Both the position numbers and the translations under genes were made by a program. Below, piece after piece: positions 28,982 through 38,772 of a stretch of DNA of 45,909 nucleotides. This DNA comes from an uncultured Mycoplasmatota bacterium. Lineage in GTDB: Bacteria > Bacillota_I > Bacilli_A > RF39 > UBA660. The DNA lies in contig CAMOYI010000081.1 of NCBI GenBank assembly GCA_946629885.1, positions 1 through 45,909 on the forward strand. The letters run 5' to 3'. The stretch's first letter is position 1; each line of letters starts with the position of its first letter. A model generated the notes under the pieces. That model was not told the DNA's origin and did no database searches. It worked only from the letters and a program-made list of their open reading frames with translations.

Positions 28982-30077
28982 CATCTAATTTAATTTTTGT
29001 TTTCTCTATTTTTCCTGCTCTTTCAAATGTTACTGTAACTTCGTCTCCGACAGAATGCTTGTATAGTGCATATCTAAGTGTTGCAACGCTTCTAACTTCG
29101 TAATCTCCAAATTTAGTTACAATATCTCCTCTTTTAAGCCCTGCCTTTTCTGCTGGACTGTTTGCCTGTATTTTTACAAGCACTACCCCTTGTTTTAATT
29201 CGGTATTCAAAGTAATACCTTCTCTATATAAGTAGTATTTTTCTGTAAGATTTAGCATGGTGGCTCCAAGTAAAGGTCTCTTTATTGTATCGCCATTAAT
29301 AATCATGTCTGCAAAAGCAATTGCGTCCTCTATCGGGATGGCAAAGCCGATTCCTTCTACACCTTCTGAAACAAGTTTCATATTTGTAATACCGATTACT
29401 TCACCATTTGAATTTGCGAGTGGTCCACCACTATTTCCAGAGTTAATAGAAGCATCAGTTTGTAATACTTTCATTACTACATCATTATTTATAGTATCGG
29501 ATAAACTTACCTCTACCATTCTGTCTTTACCACTTAATACTCCTCTAGTTACAGACCAATAAAATTCTGTGTCGAGTGGAGCGCCTAGGGTGAATACTGT
29601 ATCACCTATACGCATATTTTCGCTACTTCCGATATCTGCAACTGATTCAATATTTTTTTCATTTAACGATAATACAGCTAAGTCAGAGTACTCATCGGTT
29701 CCTTCTATTTTAGCAGCAATTTCAGATTTATTTGTAAAAGTTATTCTTACCTCCGAAGATTTGTCAGCCATACTTACAACGTGATTATTTGTCAAGATAT
29801 ATGCTTTGCCGTTTGACTTTTTATAAACAAATCCAGTACCACTAGATACTATTTCATCATTTTTATATACTCCAACCACTACTACTGAATCGTATAGTTT
29901 TTCGACAGCATCGGCAATTCCTTCATCTGTGACAGTTATTTCTTTTTCATTTTTGTTTATTATAGTTTTCCCATCGTTTTGTTTTGGTAGTAAGTAATAA
30001 GTAACGGAATACGTTATCGTTGCTCCAAGAATCATTGAAAATACTATAGTAAAAAACATCCCAAACTTTTTATTCAT
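28968..30077 (-). CDS. HtrA/DegP-like trypsin-PDZ serine protease
   Basis: N-terminal TM; ILTNNHVV, DLAVL, QTDASINSGNSGGPLANSNGEVIGI; C-terminal PDZ. Confidence 0.95.
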   Translation of the reverse strand: MNKKFGMFFTIVFSMILGATITYSVTYYLLPKQNDGKTIINKNEKEITVTDEGIADAVEKLYDSVVVVGVYKNDEIVSSGTGFVYKKSNGKAYILTNNHVVSMADKSSEVRITFTNKSEIAAKIEGTDEYSDLAVLSLNEKNIESVADIGSSENMRIGDTVFTLGAPLDTEFYWSVTRGVLSGKDRMVEVSLSDTINNDVVMKVLQTDASINSGNSGGPLANSNGEVIGITNMKLVSEGVEGIGFAIPIEDAIAFADMIINGDTIKRPLLGATMLNLTEKYYLYREGITLNTELKQGVVLVKIQANSPAEKAGLKRGDIVTKFGDYEVRSVATLRYALYKHSVGDEVTVTFERAGKIEKTKIKLDVASE

Positions 30078-30090
30078 TTTATCGTCTCCT

Positions 30091-31026
30091 TTAATAATTT
30101 AGTATTTCTATATAATTTGTAGGAAAGCCCATCTTTTTAAGTATATCATTTATGCTTATTGTTTCAAGTTTTCCTTCTAAAATGGATTTTTCATAGTCTA
30201 TTTCTTGAATTAGCAGTCTAAATTCATCATCTCTTAACAGATGTTTTAATATCAATATTAGTGCAAATAAATCATTTCTTCCCTGAAACGATTCCGGATT
30301 TTCTTTGGTTAAGTTGAACATATAGTGATATTTATTTAGTGGAATCATTGCTGCAGTTCTATGGTCATATAATATATCCTCATGTGCACATAGATTTCTG
30401 TAGTTTGCAAGAATTGGTAAGAACACTAATAATTCCTCAACGTTTAGACCAAAAATTTTAGCGACTTCTTCCTGGTCTCTTCTTTTCATTATGGCAAATA
30501 ACTCACAAACTATTCCAAAAGATAATACTTTAATAGCAACCCATAGAGGCACATATCCATAGTTATAGATGTAGTGTGTCGTAGCAGAGTGTTGACCTCC
30601 ATTTATTCTGATTTGACGTTTTATTTTTCTGATCAAATCATTTACTTGTCGTACCTTTTCGCTTCTAGTATCAAAATTGGATACCCTTAAATAATCTTTT
30701 TCTTTATATCCATAGTTCTTAGACAATTGATAAGATGCAATACTCTTTAAGTTATTTTCAATTATCAGCATATTTTTAAATATTATATTTCTCAGCTGCC
30801 TATCAAACTCAAATAGTGAATACAACTCCTTAAATGTAGTACCTTTCTTATAATTTCTCGATTTACTATCGATTAAGAATGGGTGTCTATAGCCACTTAA
30901 AAAAAAGTAATTTTCTCTCAATAAAACATCTTTTACTTCTAGTTCATTTTCGATGATCATTCCTTTTTCACGCAAAATTTGTACTTGCTCATCTATCGTT
31001 TTAAATGTCTTTTGCACTATTACCAC
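30091..31026 (-). CDS. Abi family protein (AbiF/AbiD-like, Abi_2, HEPN)
   Basis: TIDEQVQILREKGMIIENE..., NYFFLSGYRHPFL, FDRQLRNIIFKNMLIIENNLKS, RX4H motif RNLCAHEDILYDHR. Probable start GTG at 31017 after AAGGTGG. Confidence 0.88.
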   Translation of the reverse strand: MVIVQKTFKTIDEQVQILREKGMIIENELEVKDVLLRENYFFLSGYRHPFLIDSKSRNYKKGTTFKELYSLFEFDRQLRNIIFKNMLIIENNLKSIASYQLSKNYGYKEKDYLRVSNFDTRSEKVRQVNDLIRKIKRQIRINGGQHSATTHYIYNYGYVPLWVAIKVLSFGIVCELFAIMKRRDQEEVAKIFGLNVEELLVFLPILANYRNLCAHEDILYDHRTAAMIPLNKYHYMFNLTKENPESFQGRNDLFALILILKHLLRDDEFRLLIQEIDYEKSILEGKLETISINDILKKMGFPTNYIEILNY

Positions 31027-31091
31027 CTTATATGAATTATACTACAAATCTCAATAAAAAGATAGCATATATCCAAATGGTATTGTATATT

Positions 31092-31748
31092 TTACATCAA
31101 ATATGTAACTATACTTTTAGCAATAGACTTAGCCAAATCATTTTTATATTCTTCATTTAAAAGGTTTTTTCTATCTTTTGGACTAGATATGAAACCAAAT
31201 TCAATAAGTACTCCTTTGGTATTAATTTTATTATACATATATTTATCAGATGGAATTCTTTTTACTTTTTTATTTAGCTTAAAAAATATGTTTAATTCGC
31301 TTTGGATAGTTTCTGCTAGTGTTTTATTTTTTTTATTAACATCACTATAAAACACTTGTGCGCCATAGTATTTTGTTTCTTTTAAATAATTCATATGAAG
31401 TGATATATACATATTAGCACTTGTCTCATCTATTAGTAATATTCTATTATCAAAATCACTTTTCTTTCTATGAGTATTACTAATACTTAAATCATAATCG
31501 GCACTTCTTGTCATAAGTACACTAGCCCCTAGATGCTCGAGTTGACTTTTTAATGTTTTGGCAAAGTCTAGATTATAATTTTTTTCTAACTCTCCGTCAT
31601 AAACTGCGCCTGGATCTAATCCACCATGTCCAGGATCTATTACAATTAAATAACCAAATAGAGGAAAAGTATTAATGGTACTTTTCTTGAAAGCTAAAGA
31701 AAATATTAATAAAGTCAATAAAGCAAATAAAAAAACAATTTTTTTCAT
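31092..31748 (-). CDS. N-acetylmuramoyl-L-alanine amidase (Amidase_3, CwlD-like)
   Basis: IVIDPGHGGLDPGAVYDGELEKNYNLDFAK, YISLHMNYLKE, TKGVLIEFGFISSPKD. Confidence 0.92.
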   Translation of the reverse strand: MKKIVFLFALLTLLIFSLAFKKSTINTFPLFGYLIVIDPGHGGLDPGAVYDGELEKNYNLDFAKTLKSQLEHLGASVLMTRSADYDLSISNTHRKKSDFDNRILLIDETSANMYISLHMNYLKETKYYGAQVFYSDVNKKNKTLAETIQSELNIFFKLNKKVKRIPSDKYMYNKINTKGVLIEFGFISSPKDRKNLLNEEYKNDLAKSIAKSIVTYLM

Positions 31749-31807
31749 ACTTAATTATATGAATAAAATTGCTGTTTTATGGCAAATCCTTATTATAATA
31801 AAACAAT

Positions 31808-32563
31808 CTAGATTTTCTTTTCTCCACACCCGTGCTCTAGCTTAAATGCTTCATCTTTTAATGCGGTGTCTAAGTCCATTTCGCGATAATTCGTTGATGC
31901 TGTCGCATTATGGTTTAGAAAGACTTTATTTATTCTTTCTAGTTCTTTATATTGAAATTCTGTAAGCTCATCAGGAATAAATATGGGCGTTCCCCATGAT
32001 ACTGGCATAAAGTGAATTATTATTGCTTTCTGTTTAAACATTATGTAGTCTTGCCATTTGGATTCATTCGGCTGCTCCGGATGTAAAGAATGATATAAAT
32101 TTAAGTCTTCAAAATTCGGATCACTTCGCCGATTGTATGCAGTTACTATAGCTGCATGATTTGTTGGTGCGTTACAGTATATAGCCTTATCTGGAAGAAT
32201 ATAGCCCAATGCAGATTTTGCAGTAACTCTGTTATAGTTACAGTCTAATAAAAATGGCTTAAAAAAATCCGGTCTTCTGATAAAGTCTTCTAAGGAAAAA
32301 CTATCATGACTATCAATCGCGATATCAATTAGCAACTTTTCAAGCGCTAATGAAGATATTAAGTAAAATCTGGCGTTATAGTCGCAATTAATAACGGATT
32401 TTACACATTTTTGAATCATTTCGGGAACCATATGTAATTCATCCAATGAAATATTACATTGCAAAACACGATATATGTAATTTGCAATTAATTCTTCCAG
32501 TTTTTCAGCGCTTATTGTGGTCACTTTCATACTTTGTAATTCATTCACAGGAATAACTCTCAT
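31808..32563 (-). CDS. hypothetical protein, no family recognised
   Basis: 251-codon ORF; followed by CwlD-like amidase and preceded by PH-domain gene in the same orientation. Confidence 0.7.
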   Translation of the reverse strand: MRVIPVNELQSMKVTTISAEKLEELIANYIYRVLQCNISLDELHMVPEMIQKCVKSVINCDYNARFYLISSLALEKLLIDIAIDSHDSFSLEDFIRRPDFFKPFLLDCNYNRVTAKSALGYILPDKAIYCNAPTNHAAIVTAYNRRSDPNFEDLNLYHSLHPEQPNESKWQDYIMFKQKAIIIHFMPVSWGTPIFIPDELTEFQYKELERINKVFLNHNATASTNYREMDLDTALKDEAFKLEHGCGEKKI

Positions 32564-32596
32564 AAAATACTCTCCATGGTATAAAAAGGCTTAAAG

Positions 32597-32989
32597 TTAT
32601 ATTTTCGCACTCATCATTGTTTTGTATGCTATTTTTAAGTTTTCTTTTTTATTATGATTCATGCTTACAAAATTAATATGCATCTGGTACCCACTATCTA
32701 AACTAAGTAATAGTTCTACTTTGCCTTGTTTAAAGTTTATTGCACTAGTTGAAATAGATTTATATGGAATAATATGTATTTTCTTATAATAAACCGCAAG
32801 TGGATCTCTATCGAATAAAATTAATTTTTTATTGGTAAATACTGCATAATCTTTACTGTTTTTATATGCCATAATCACGTTTTCTACATCAGTTAAATAT
32901 TCCTTTGCGTACTCTGGTAAATTATCAGGATGTACCTCAGTTCCAAAATCAAAATATTTTGTCAATTCTTTAAATTTCATATATGCCAT
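32597..32989 (-). CDS. bacterial PH-domain-like protein
   Basis: KDYAVFTNKKLILFDRDPLAVYYKKIHIIPYKSISTSAINFKQGKVELLLSLDSGYQMHINF resembles the bPH fold pattern. Confidence 0.65.
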   Translation of the reverse strand: MAYMKFKELTKYFDFGTEVHPDNLPEYAKEYLTDVENVIMAYKNSKDYAVFTNKKLILFDRDPLAVYYKKIHIIPYKSISTSAINFKQGKVELLLSLDSGYQMHINFVSMNHNKKENLKIAYKTMMSAKI

Positions 32990-33000
32990 ATTATATCACC

Positions 33001-33543
33001 TCATCCTACAATTTTAATGCTTTTAATTGGCCATATTCTTAACTTTACCCTACCAATAATATCTTCTTTTTTAACAAGTCCGACTTTTGGATTTCTACTA
33101 TCCATTGAATTGCTTCTGTTATCGCCAAGTACTAAATACATATCATCTGGTATCTTATCGTAACCTAGACTCGACAGATAAAAGTTGTTTACTGTTATAT
33201 TTCCAATATAATTTTCTTTTAGTATTTTCCCATCAATGATTACTTTATTGTTTTCAATTTTTACGTTTTCTCCAGGTAATCCAATTACTCTTTTGATTAG
33301 ATATTTTGTATCCGCATAGTTAAACGATATTATTTCTCCGCGTTTAACATCTTTTATACCGTAGATAAATTTGTTCAATATGACAACGTCTCCGCTTTTA
33401 AGAGTACTCTCCATTGATGGACCTACAACTTGTTCTAAAGTGAATACATACATTATAATGACAAATACTAAAGCAATTACTAGTATATATTTAAATGCAT
33501 CTTTAAAAAACTCTTTTATATCTAACCAATCCACTACTATCAC
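33001..33543 (-). CDS. lepB: signal peptidase I
   Basis: VVGPSMESTLKSGDVVILNK, YLIKRVIGLPGENV, YLVLGDNRSNSMDSR. Confidence 0.95.
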   Translation of the reverse strand: MIVVDWLDIKEFFKDAFKYILVIALVFVIIMYVFTLEQVVGPSMESTLKSGDVVILNKFIYGIKDVKRGEIISFNYADTKYLIKRVIGLPGENVKIENNKVIIDGKILKENYIGNITVNNFYLSSLGYDKIPDDMYLVLGDNRSNSMDSRNPKVGLVKKEDIIGRVKLRIWPIKSIKIVG

Positions 33544-33580
33544 CTTAATTTGATTTTATCATAAATCATATATAAATACA

Positions 33581-33611
33581 AAACAAAAGTGGAACTTTTG
33601 TTCCACTTTAA
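33581..33611 (-). terminator. intrinsic terminator of the large surface-protein gene
   Basis: AAAGTGGAAcaaaaGTTCCACTTTTGTTTTG. Confidence 0.75.
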
Positions 33612-36355
33612 TCGTTTTCGTTTCCTTCAATTGCGACAAATTTTCCGTCTCTATACTCGAATTTAATATAATAACGTTTATATTGCTTTGTGAAGTTAAC
33701 AGTCACATACTTAACTATTTTACCTTCATCGTCCAATGCTGGAGTTTTATATACTGGAATTCTCTTATGACCGTCTATAGTAGTAGATTCCCATCTAATT
33801 AATCCAAAATCATAGCTACTAAAAGTGTCAGTAGAATTATCTGTATACTCAACTACTAATGATTTCAAATCGATAACTATACCAATATATGATTCTGTTA
33901 TCTCAAAGAAGTTATAATTAACTGGTTGATGAACCAATATAGAACAATTATTATCCCATCTACTGCTACATCTATCATATGATTTAGAAGTGTTATACTC
34001 AATTGTAAATTTAGTACTATAGGCAGTTTCCTTGATTATTTCATAACTAAGGTTATTATCGCTAAACTCTCCATCTGTTACAGTAAGTTTAAATGTTCCT
34101 TTTTTTCTAGTACTAAAATCTGTCGTATATTCATTCAGTAATTCTTCATCTTTTAGATTGTCTTTATAAGTTCTATACACTAGAATATTATCTTTAATTT
34201 GGTCTTCATCAGAGTTTATTTGGAATGTTAAGTTTGTATTTGCATCCTTCTTTGTTACTCTTATGCCATCTTGATATGTATAAACTGCGTTGTATGTAAG
34301 GTCTTCGGTAACAACCTGAGCAAATTCTTTATCCCACTTGATATAGTAATATCCAGAATTTTCAATTACACTAGGAACTATTATTCCAGCCTCTTCAAAT
34401 GTCAATCCGGTTAATACATTTTCATATACTACTGTACTTTCCCTTTCAGCCCCAATTCTATTCAAATATCCATATTCATTGGTCTTAAAAGTTACTGTAT
34501 AGTGTTCTTCATCTTCATCATTCTTGCCATTGTGATTTTTATCTTCCAAATATACAGGATATACATCTAAATGAGATTGTACATTAGTATAATCCTTGTC
34601 CCAATGTGAGAAGATATAGCCATCTTCTTCTGAAAGCTCTGGAGCAGTTGCATCTAATCCAATCAAAACGTTTTCTTCTTTAATAACTTTATTAGATTTA
34701 GAATAGAATTTAACTGTGTATCTCGTATCTTCTTCATCTATTACTCCATTATTGTTGATATCATCACCATATATAGGGTATACATCTAAATCACTTGTAA
34801 CATTATCAAATGATTTATCCCATTTTACGAAAATATAGTTATCTACTGGATCTAATACTGGAGCAGTTGCGCTAGTTCCTACTAGAACAATTTCTTCCTT
34901 TACTGCTGTATTATTCTTATCATAAAATTTAACTATGTATCTTGTATCTTCTTCGTCGTTTATACCATTTTCATTAACGTCATCTTTATAAACAGGATAA
35001 ACGTCTAAATCTGATTGAATAGAAGTATATTCCTTATCCCAACCCATAAAAATCTTTTTCGATACAGGAGCCAATTCTGGAGCAGTTGCATCTAATCCAA
35101 TCAAAACATTTTCTTCTTTTACAAGCTCTTGTTCAATATTATAGAATTTTACACTGTATATTTCATCTTGTGTATCCGGAATTCCATTTTTATTTATGTC
35201 TTTTTCATATAGTGCATAGATGTCTAAATTCTCTTTTACATTGTTGAACTCTTTATCCCAACCCATGAAGATATAATTTTCTACATCCTCGAGTTGTGGA
35301 GCACTTGCATCCATTCCTATTAATACAATTTCTTCTTTTATTTGTTTTTTATCAAAATCGTAGAATTTTACTGTGAATCTTTCATCTAAATCGTCATCTA
35401 TATTGTTATTATTGATATCTTCTTTAACAGATACTAACCTTGTTTTTTCAACTTCTTTTCCATATTTATCCACTAGTTTATAAGTTAATTCATATCTGCC
35501 TAACTCGGCAGTATTAACTACACCAGAGATAATTGCTTCTCTAGTAACATCATCACTTTCATCAACTGTAAATAAATATCCTGGTTCGTTATATACGTGT
35601 CCTTGTAATACCGTTAAAGGATTATCTCCCTTTAGTGTTAAAGTTGGTTCCTTTGGATGACTAGACCCGTCATCTAATGAATATCCATTATCACGTTCAT
35701 CTTTATTTGTATATCCATCATTGTCTTCATCTGAATTAGGATCTAAAACCACTATAGTCCTAGATGCGTTTGCACTTTGATCATATGAATCCGTTACAGT
35801 GTATGTAACAGTATGTTCACCTACATTCAAATCCTTAATATCGTCAACACTAGTTGCCACGGTTAAGTTTTCACTAGATTCGATACTTAATCCAGATTTT
35901 ATGTCGAAATCATCTCCTAAAAGAATTACAACTCTTTCTGGAGTAACACTCAATACCGGTGCATTAGGTTTAACTGGAGCCTCCGTAGGTGTATTGTTAT
36001 TTTCGTTACTACTGCTCGTATTATTATTGTTTTCAGTATTTGAATTATTAGTGTTAGTATTAGTATTAGTATTAGTACTATTATTATTTCTATTACTTGT
36101 ATTTGTATTACTTGAAGATCTTCTAGTATTTGTATTTCCGCTGTTATTTTGTACTGGAGTTAAAACTTGTGGTTCTTCTACTGTAGGTTCTTCTACTATC
36201 GGTTCCTCTACCGTTGGTTCTTCTTCGACTGGTTCAACAACAGGTGTTTCTTCTTCAAATTCTACGAACTCCAATTCTTCTGGATTGGCGAATGAGAATA
36301 AGAATAAACTCATTACTAAAAACAATACTATTGCAAATATTTTTTTCTTATCCAT
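33608..36355 (-). CDS. large secreted surface protein: EEPxVEEP repeats, Asn/Thr/Ser linker, Ig-like domains, InlB-like/Ca-loop repeats
   Basis: Signal peptide MDKKKIFAIVLFLVMSLFLFSFA; repeat units of about 73 aa (VKFYxxxxxxVKEExVLIGxDATAPxL...xxWDKxxxxVxxxLDVYPVYxxDxNxNGxxDxxD). Confidence 0.88.
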   Translation of the reverse strand: MDKKKIFAIVLFLVMSLFLFSFANPEELEFVEFEEETPVVEPVEEEPTVEEPIVEEPTVEEPQVLTPVQNNSGNTNTRRSSSNTNTSNRNNNSTNTNTNTNTNNSNTENNNNTSSSNENNNTPTEAPVKPNAPVLSVTPERVVILLGDDFDIKSGLSIESSENLTVATSVDDIKDLNVGEHTVTYTVTDSYDQSANASRTIVVLDPNSDEDNDGYTNKDERDNGYSLDDGSSHPKEPTLTLKGDNPLTVLQGHVYNEPGYLFTVDESDDVTREAIISGVVNTAELGRYELTYKLVDKYGKEVEKTRLVSVKEDINNNNIDDDLDERFTVKFYDFDKKQIKEEIVLIGMDASAPQLEDVENYIFMGWDKEFNNVKENLDIYALYEKDINKNGIPDTQDEIYSVKFYNIEQELVKEENVLIGLDATAPELAPVSKKIFMGWDKEYTSIQSDLDVYPVYKDDVNENGINDEEDTRYIVKFYDKNNTAVKEEIVLVGTSATAPVLDPVDNYIFVKWDKSFDNVTSDLDVYPIYGDDINNNGVIDEEDTRYTVKFYSKSNKVIKEENVLIGLDATAPELSEEDGYIFSHWDKDYTNVQSHLDVYPVYLEDKNHNGKNDEDEEHYTVTFKTNEYGYLNRIGAERESTVVYENVLTGLTFEEAGIIVPSVIENSGYYYIKWDKEFAQVVTEDLTYNAVYTYQDGIRVTKKDANTNLTFQINSDEDQIKDNILVYRTYKDNLKDEELLNEYTTDFSTRKKGTFKLTVTDGEFSDNNLSYEIIKETAYSTKFTIEYNTSKSYDRCSSRWDNNCSILVHQPVNYNFFEITESYIGIVIDLKSLVVEYTDNSTDTFSSYDFGLIRWESTTIDGHKRIPVYKTPALDDEGKIVKYVTVNFTKQYKRYYIKFEYRDGKFVAIEGNEND
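34270..35395 (-). repeat. tandem protein-coding repeats (about 4 regular units of ~219 nt plus one divergent unit)
   Basis: Four aligned units beginning RFTVKFYDFDKK / IYSVKFYNIEQE / RYIVKFYDKNNT / RYTVKFYSKSNK, then divergent HYTVTFKTNEYG. Boundaries approximate. Confidence 0.85.
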
Positions 36356-36368
36356 TATTTACCTCCTA

Positions 36369-36656
36369 TTATTCCTGCATCTTTATGAAAAATGGTCCAA
36401 ACTGATATGCTTCCAAAGATTTTCTCTTATAAATAAACACTTTGTATCCAAGACCAGTACATTCTTCTACAGTCCCATCTTCAAATTCGTGTGTTTTTTC
36501 AGATATACAGAAAACTGGTTCGCTCTTTTTTTGAACTTTTACAAAGTCTATTACCCAGATTACTACTAAAAATGCAAAGCATACCCAAAATACTACGTCA
36601 AAGATGATTCTTGCTACTCCCTTCTTGTCTTTATTTTCACTCATACAACTCACCAC
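36369..36656 (-). CDS. small single-TM hypothetical protein
   Basis: TM VVFWVCFAFLVVIWVIDFV; extracytoplasmic CISEKTHEFEDGTVEECTGLGYKVFIYKRKSLEAYQFGPFFIKM; 13 nt upstream of the surface-protein gene. Confidence 0.65.
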   Translation of the reverse strand: MVSCMSENKDKKGVARIIFDVVFWVCFAFLVVIWVIDFVKVQKKSEPVFCISEKTHEFEDGTVEECTGLGYKVFIYKRKSLEAYQFGPFFIKMQE

Positions 36657-36761
36657 CTCACTAAACCATAATATTGTATTTTATAGTCATATTATCTATT
36701 AAAATGTCGAAAATTGCAAGTACTTCACTCTAATATTTTAAAAAAATAAAAGAAAAAAGAG

Positions 36762-37607
36762 CTACTGCTCTTTAGTGTTCAATTCAGCATTTATTACCTC
36801 ATAAGTATCTGTTATAGTTATAAATGCTTCTGGGTCAATATTCTTAACTCCTTCTCTTAATTTATAATAATCCTTAGTTTTAATTGCGCTCATCAAAACT
36901 TTGCTTTTATTCTTTGAGTAGCCACCTACGACATCAAAGATAGTAAGACCACTATTTAGGTCCCCCATTATATAGTTTTTTACTTCTTCTTCTTTTTTAG
37001 TAATGATGTAAAAAACTTTTGTATCACTAGAGTTTAGCATTCCTACTCTACTAAGGTATTCAATTATTATTGCGCCAATCGCGGTGTGCATTGCAAGTTC
37101 CAAACCGCAAGTCAAGTATGAAATGCAAACTACTAGTATATCTATGGCATATGACAATAGTTTTGTATCTCTTAATCTTTTTCCAAAAACGATTTCACCT
37201 AATATATCTAATCCTGTAGCATCGCCACCACATTTATATATCGTTTTAATTCCATAACCGATAATACCTGCACCAAAAATTGATTTTAAAAATATGTCTG
37301 CGCTCGATAAATTAATAACTGAACTGATATTTGTAAAAATTAGTATCGACACTGGAATAGTAAATGCCGTTATCATGTATTTTTTATAGTCCTTAAATGG
37401 CATAAATATAGCACCTAAAAGAAGTGAAAGAGAGTTAAATACTAGTAATACTAACGCCATATTAATTCCGTATTTAATGTCTAATAGATTTGCTAAACCT
37501 AATATACCAGTTGGAACAATCAATAAATTCCTATAGAATAAATCTATCCCCGCTCCAATCAATATAGAACACAATAAAATTAACCCACAATCTTTATATT
37601 TTTTCAT
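36762..37607 (-). CDS. YitT family membrane protein (DUF161/DUF2179)
   Basis: TM core plus C-terminal domain GLTIFDVVGGYSKNKSKVLMSAIKTKDYYKLREGVKNIDPEAFITITDTYEVI. Confidence 0.9.
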   Translation of the reverse strand: MKKYKDCGLILLCSILIGAGIDLFYRNLLIVPTGILGLANLLDIKYGINMALVLLVFNSLSLLLGAIFMPFKDYKKYMITAFTIPVSILIFTNISSVINLSSADIFLKSIFGAGIIGYGIKTIYKCGGDATGLDILGEIVFGKRLRDTKLLSYAIDILVVCISYLTCGLELAMHTAIGAIIIEYLSRVGMLNSSDTKVFYIITKKEEEVKNYIMGDLNSGLTIFDVVGGYSKNKSKVLMSAIKTKDYYKLREGVKNIDPEAFITITDTYEVINAELNTKEQ

Positions 37608-37616
37608 TCTCTCACC

Positions 37617-38703
37617 CTATTTATTCTTTAATATACTCTCCATTATCGGCATTATTTCTCCATCTAGTACTTTGTTAACATTACTAGTTTCATATCCGCT
37701 TCGCAAATCTTTAATCAACTTATATGGTTCTAAAACATAATTTCTAATCTGCGAGCCAAAATTAATATCTACGATATCACCTTTTAGATTTGACAATTCT
37801 GCATCTTTTTTAGCCTTTTCTATCGCATATAATTTGCTTCTAAGCATTTCCATAGCAATATCTTTATTTTGTTGTTGACTTCTTTCTACTTGACATGTTA
37901 CGACGGTTTTTGTTGGCAAGTGAGTTATCCGTACTGCAGAATTACTCGTATTTACCGATTGACCTCCTGCTCCACTCGAATGGTATACGTCTATCTTCAA
38001 ATCAGACTCTTTTATTTCGACGTTGACTTCTTTTGAAATTACTGGAGTAATGGATACACTTGCAAAAGATGTATGTCTTCTACCATTAGAATCAAATGGA
38101 CTAATTCTTACTAATCTATGTACTCCCGCTTCTCCTTTAAAGTATCCATATGGATAATATCCACTTATTAACATAGTTATACTTTTAAGTCCTGCTTCTT
38201 CACCTTTTTGTTCATCGATGATTTTGTAGTTATACCCGTTTTTTTCACAAAACATCGAATACATTCTATAGAGCATACTAGCCCAATCGCAAGCTTCTGT
38301 TCCTCCTGCACCCGGGTGTATTTCTAAGTAACAATCGCTTGCATCATATTCACCATCTAATAGTGATGTTATCATGAGTTGTTCATACTTTTTTTCTAAT
38401 TCTGTAAGATTCAATTCTATTTCTTTTATCATATCTGAATCTAATTCCATATCGAATAGTTCATTAATATCGTTAGACTGACTGCATAAATAATCATAGT
38501 CTTTTAAGCTTTTCTGAAGTTCTGATAGTTCTTTATTTAACTTATTGGCGTGTTCGACATCGTTCCAAATACCCTCTTTACCCAACTCTTCTTGTAGTTT
38601 AGCAATATCGGCTCTTTTTTTATCTAAGTCAAAGTGACCTCCCTAAGTTTTGAATATTTTTTATTAATGTATTCACTTTATCTTTTATTACTGTAATATC
38701 CAT
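37617..38703 (-). CDS. prfB: peptide chain release factor 2, expressed via programmed +1 frameshift
   Basis: GAGGTEACDWA, YHSSGAGGQSVNTSNSAVRITHLPT. Upstream 0-frame MDITVIKDKVNTLIKNIQNLGRSL-UGA; AGGGAGG-TCA-CTTTGAC frameshift site (38628..38644), then DLDKKRADIAKLQEELGKEGIW. Confidence 0.97.
38628..38644 (-). promoter_or_regulatory. prfB programmed +1 frameshift site with internal SD
   Basis: AGGGAGGTCACTTTGAC: SD-like AGGGAGG 3 nt before CTT TGA C. Confidence 0.95.
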
Positions 38704-38739
38704 TATAATCACCTACTATGATTATAAAATAATATAAAA

Positions 38740-38772
38740 AAACTTGCAATTATTATTGCAAGCATTATTTAC
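38740..38772 (-). terminator. terminator of the 38769..39512 gene
   Basis: CTTGCAATaattATTGCAAG followed by TTTTTTT on the minus strand. Confidence 0.7.

Noticed and set aside
30078-31091. AbiF-associated CRISPR-like ncRNA or repeat array
   Set aside because: Only about 65 bp upstream and 13 bp downstream of the Abi gene; no repeat array or conserved long hairpin visible, so no ncRNA feature was called.
35799-36569. 256-aa plus-strand ORF rich in Leu/Val
   Set aside because: Antisense to the Asn/Thr/Glu-rich low-complexity region of the surface-protein gene; composition follows from the repeat codons, and no RBS or family was seen.
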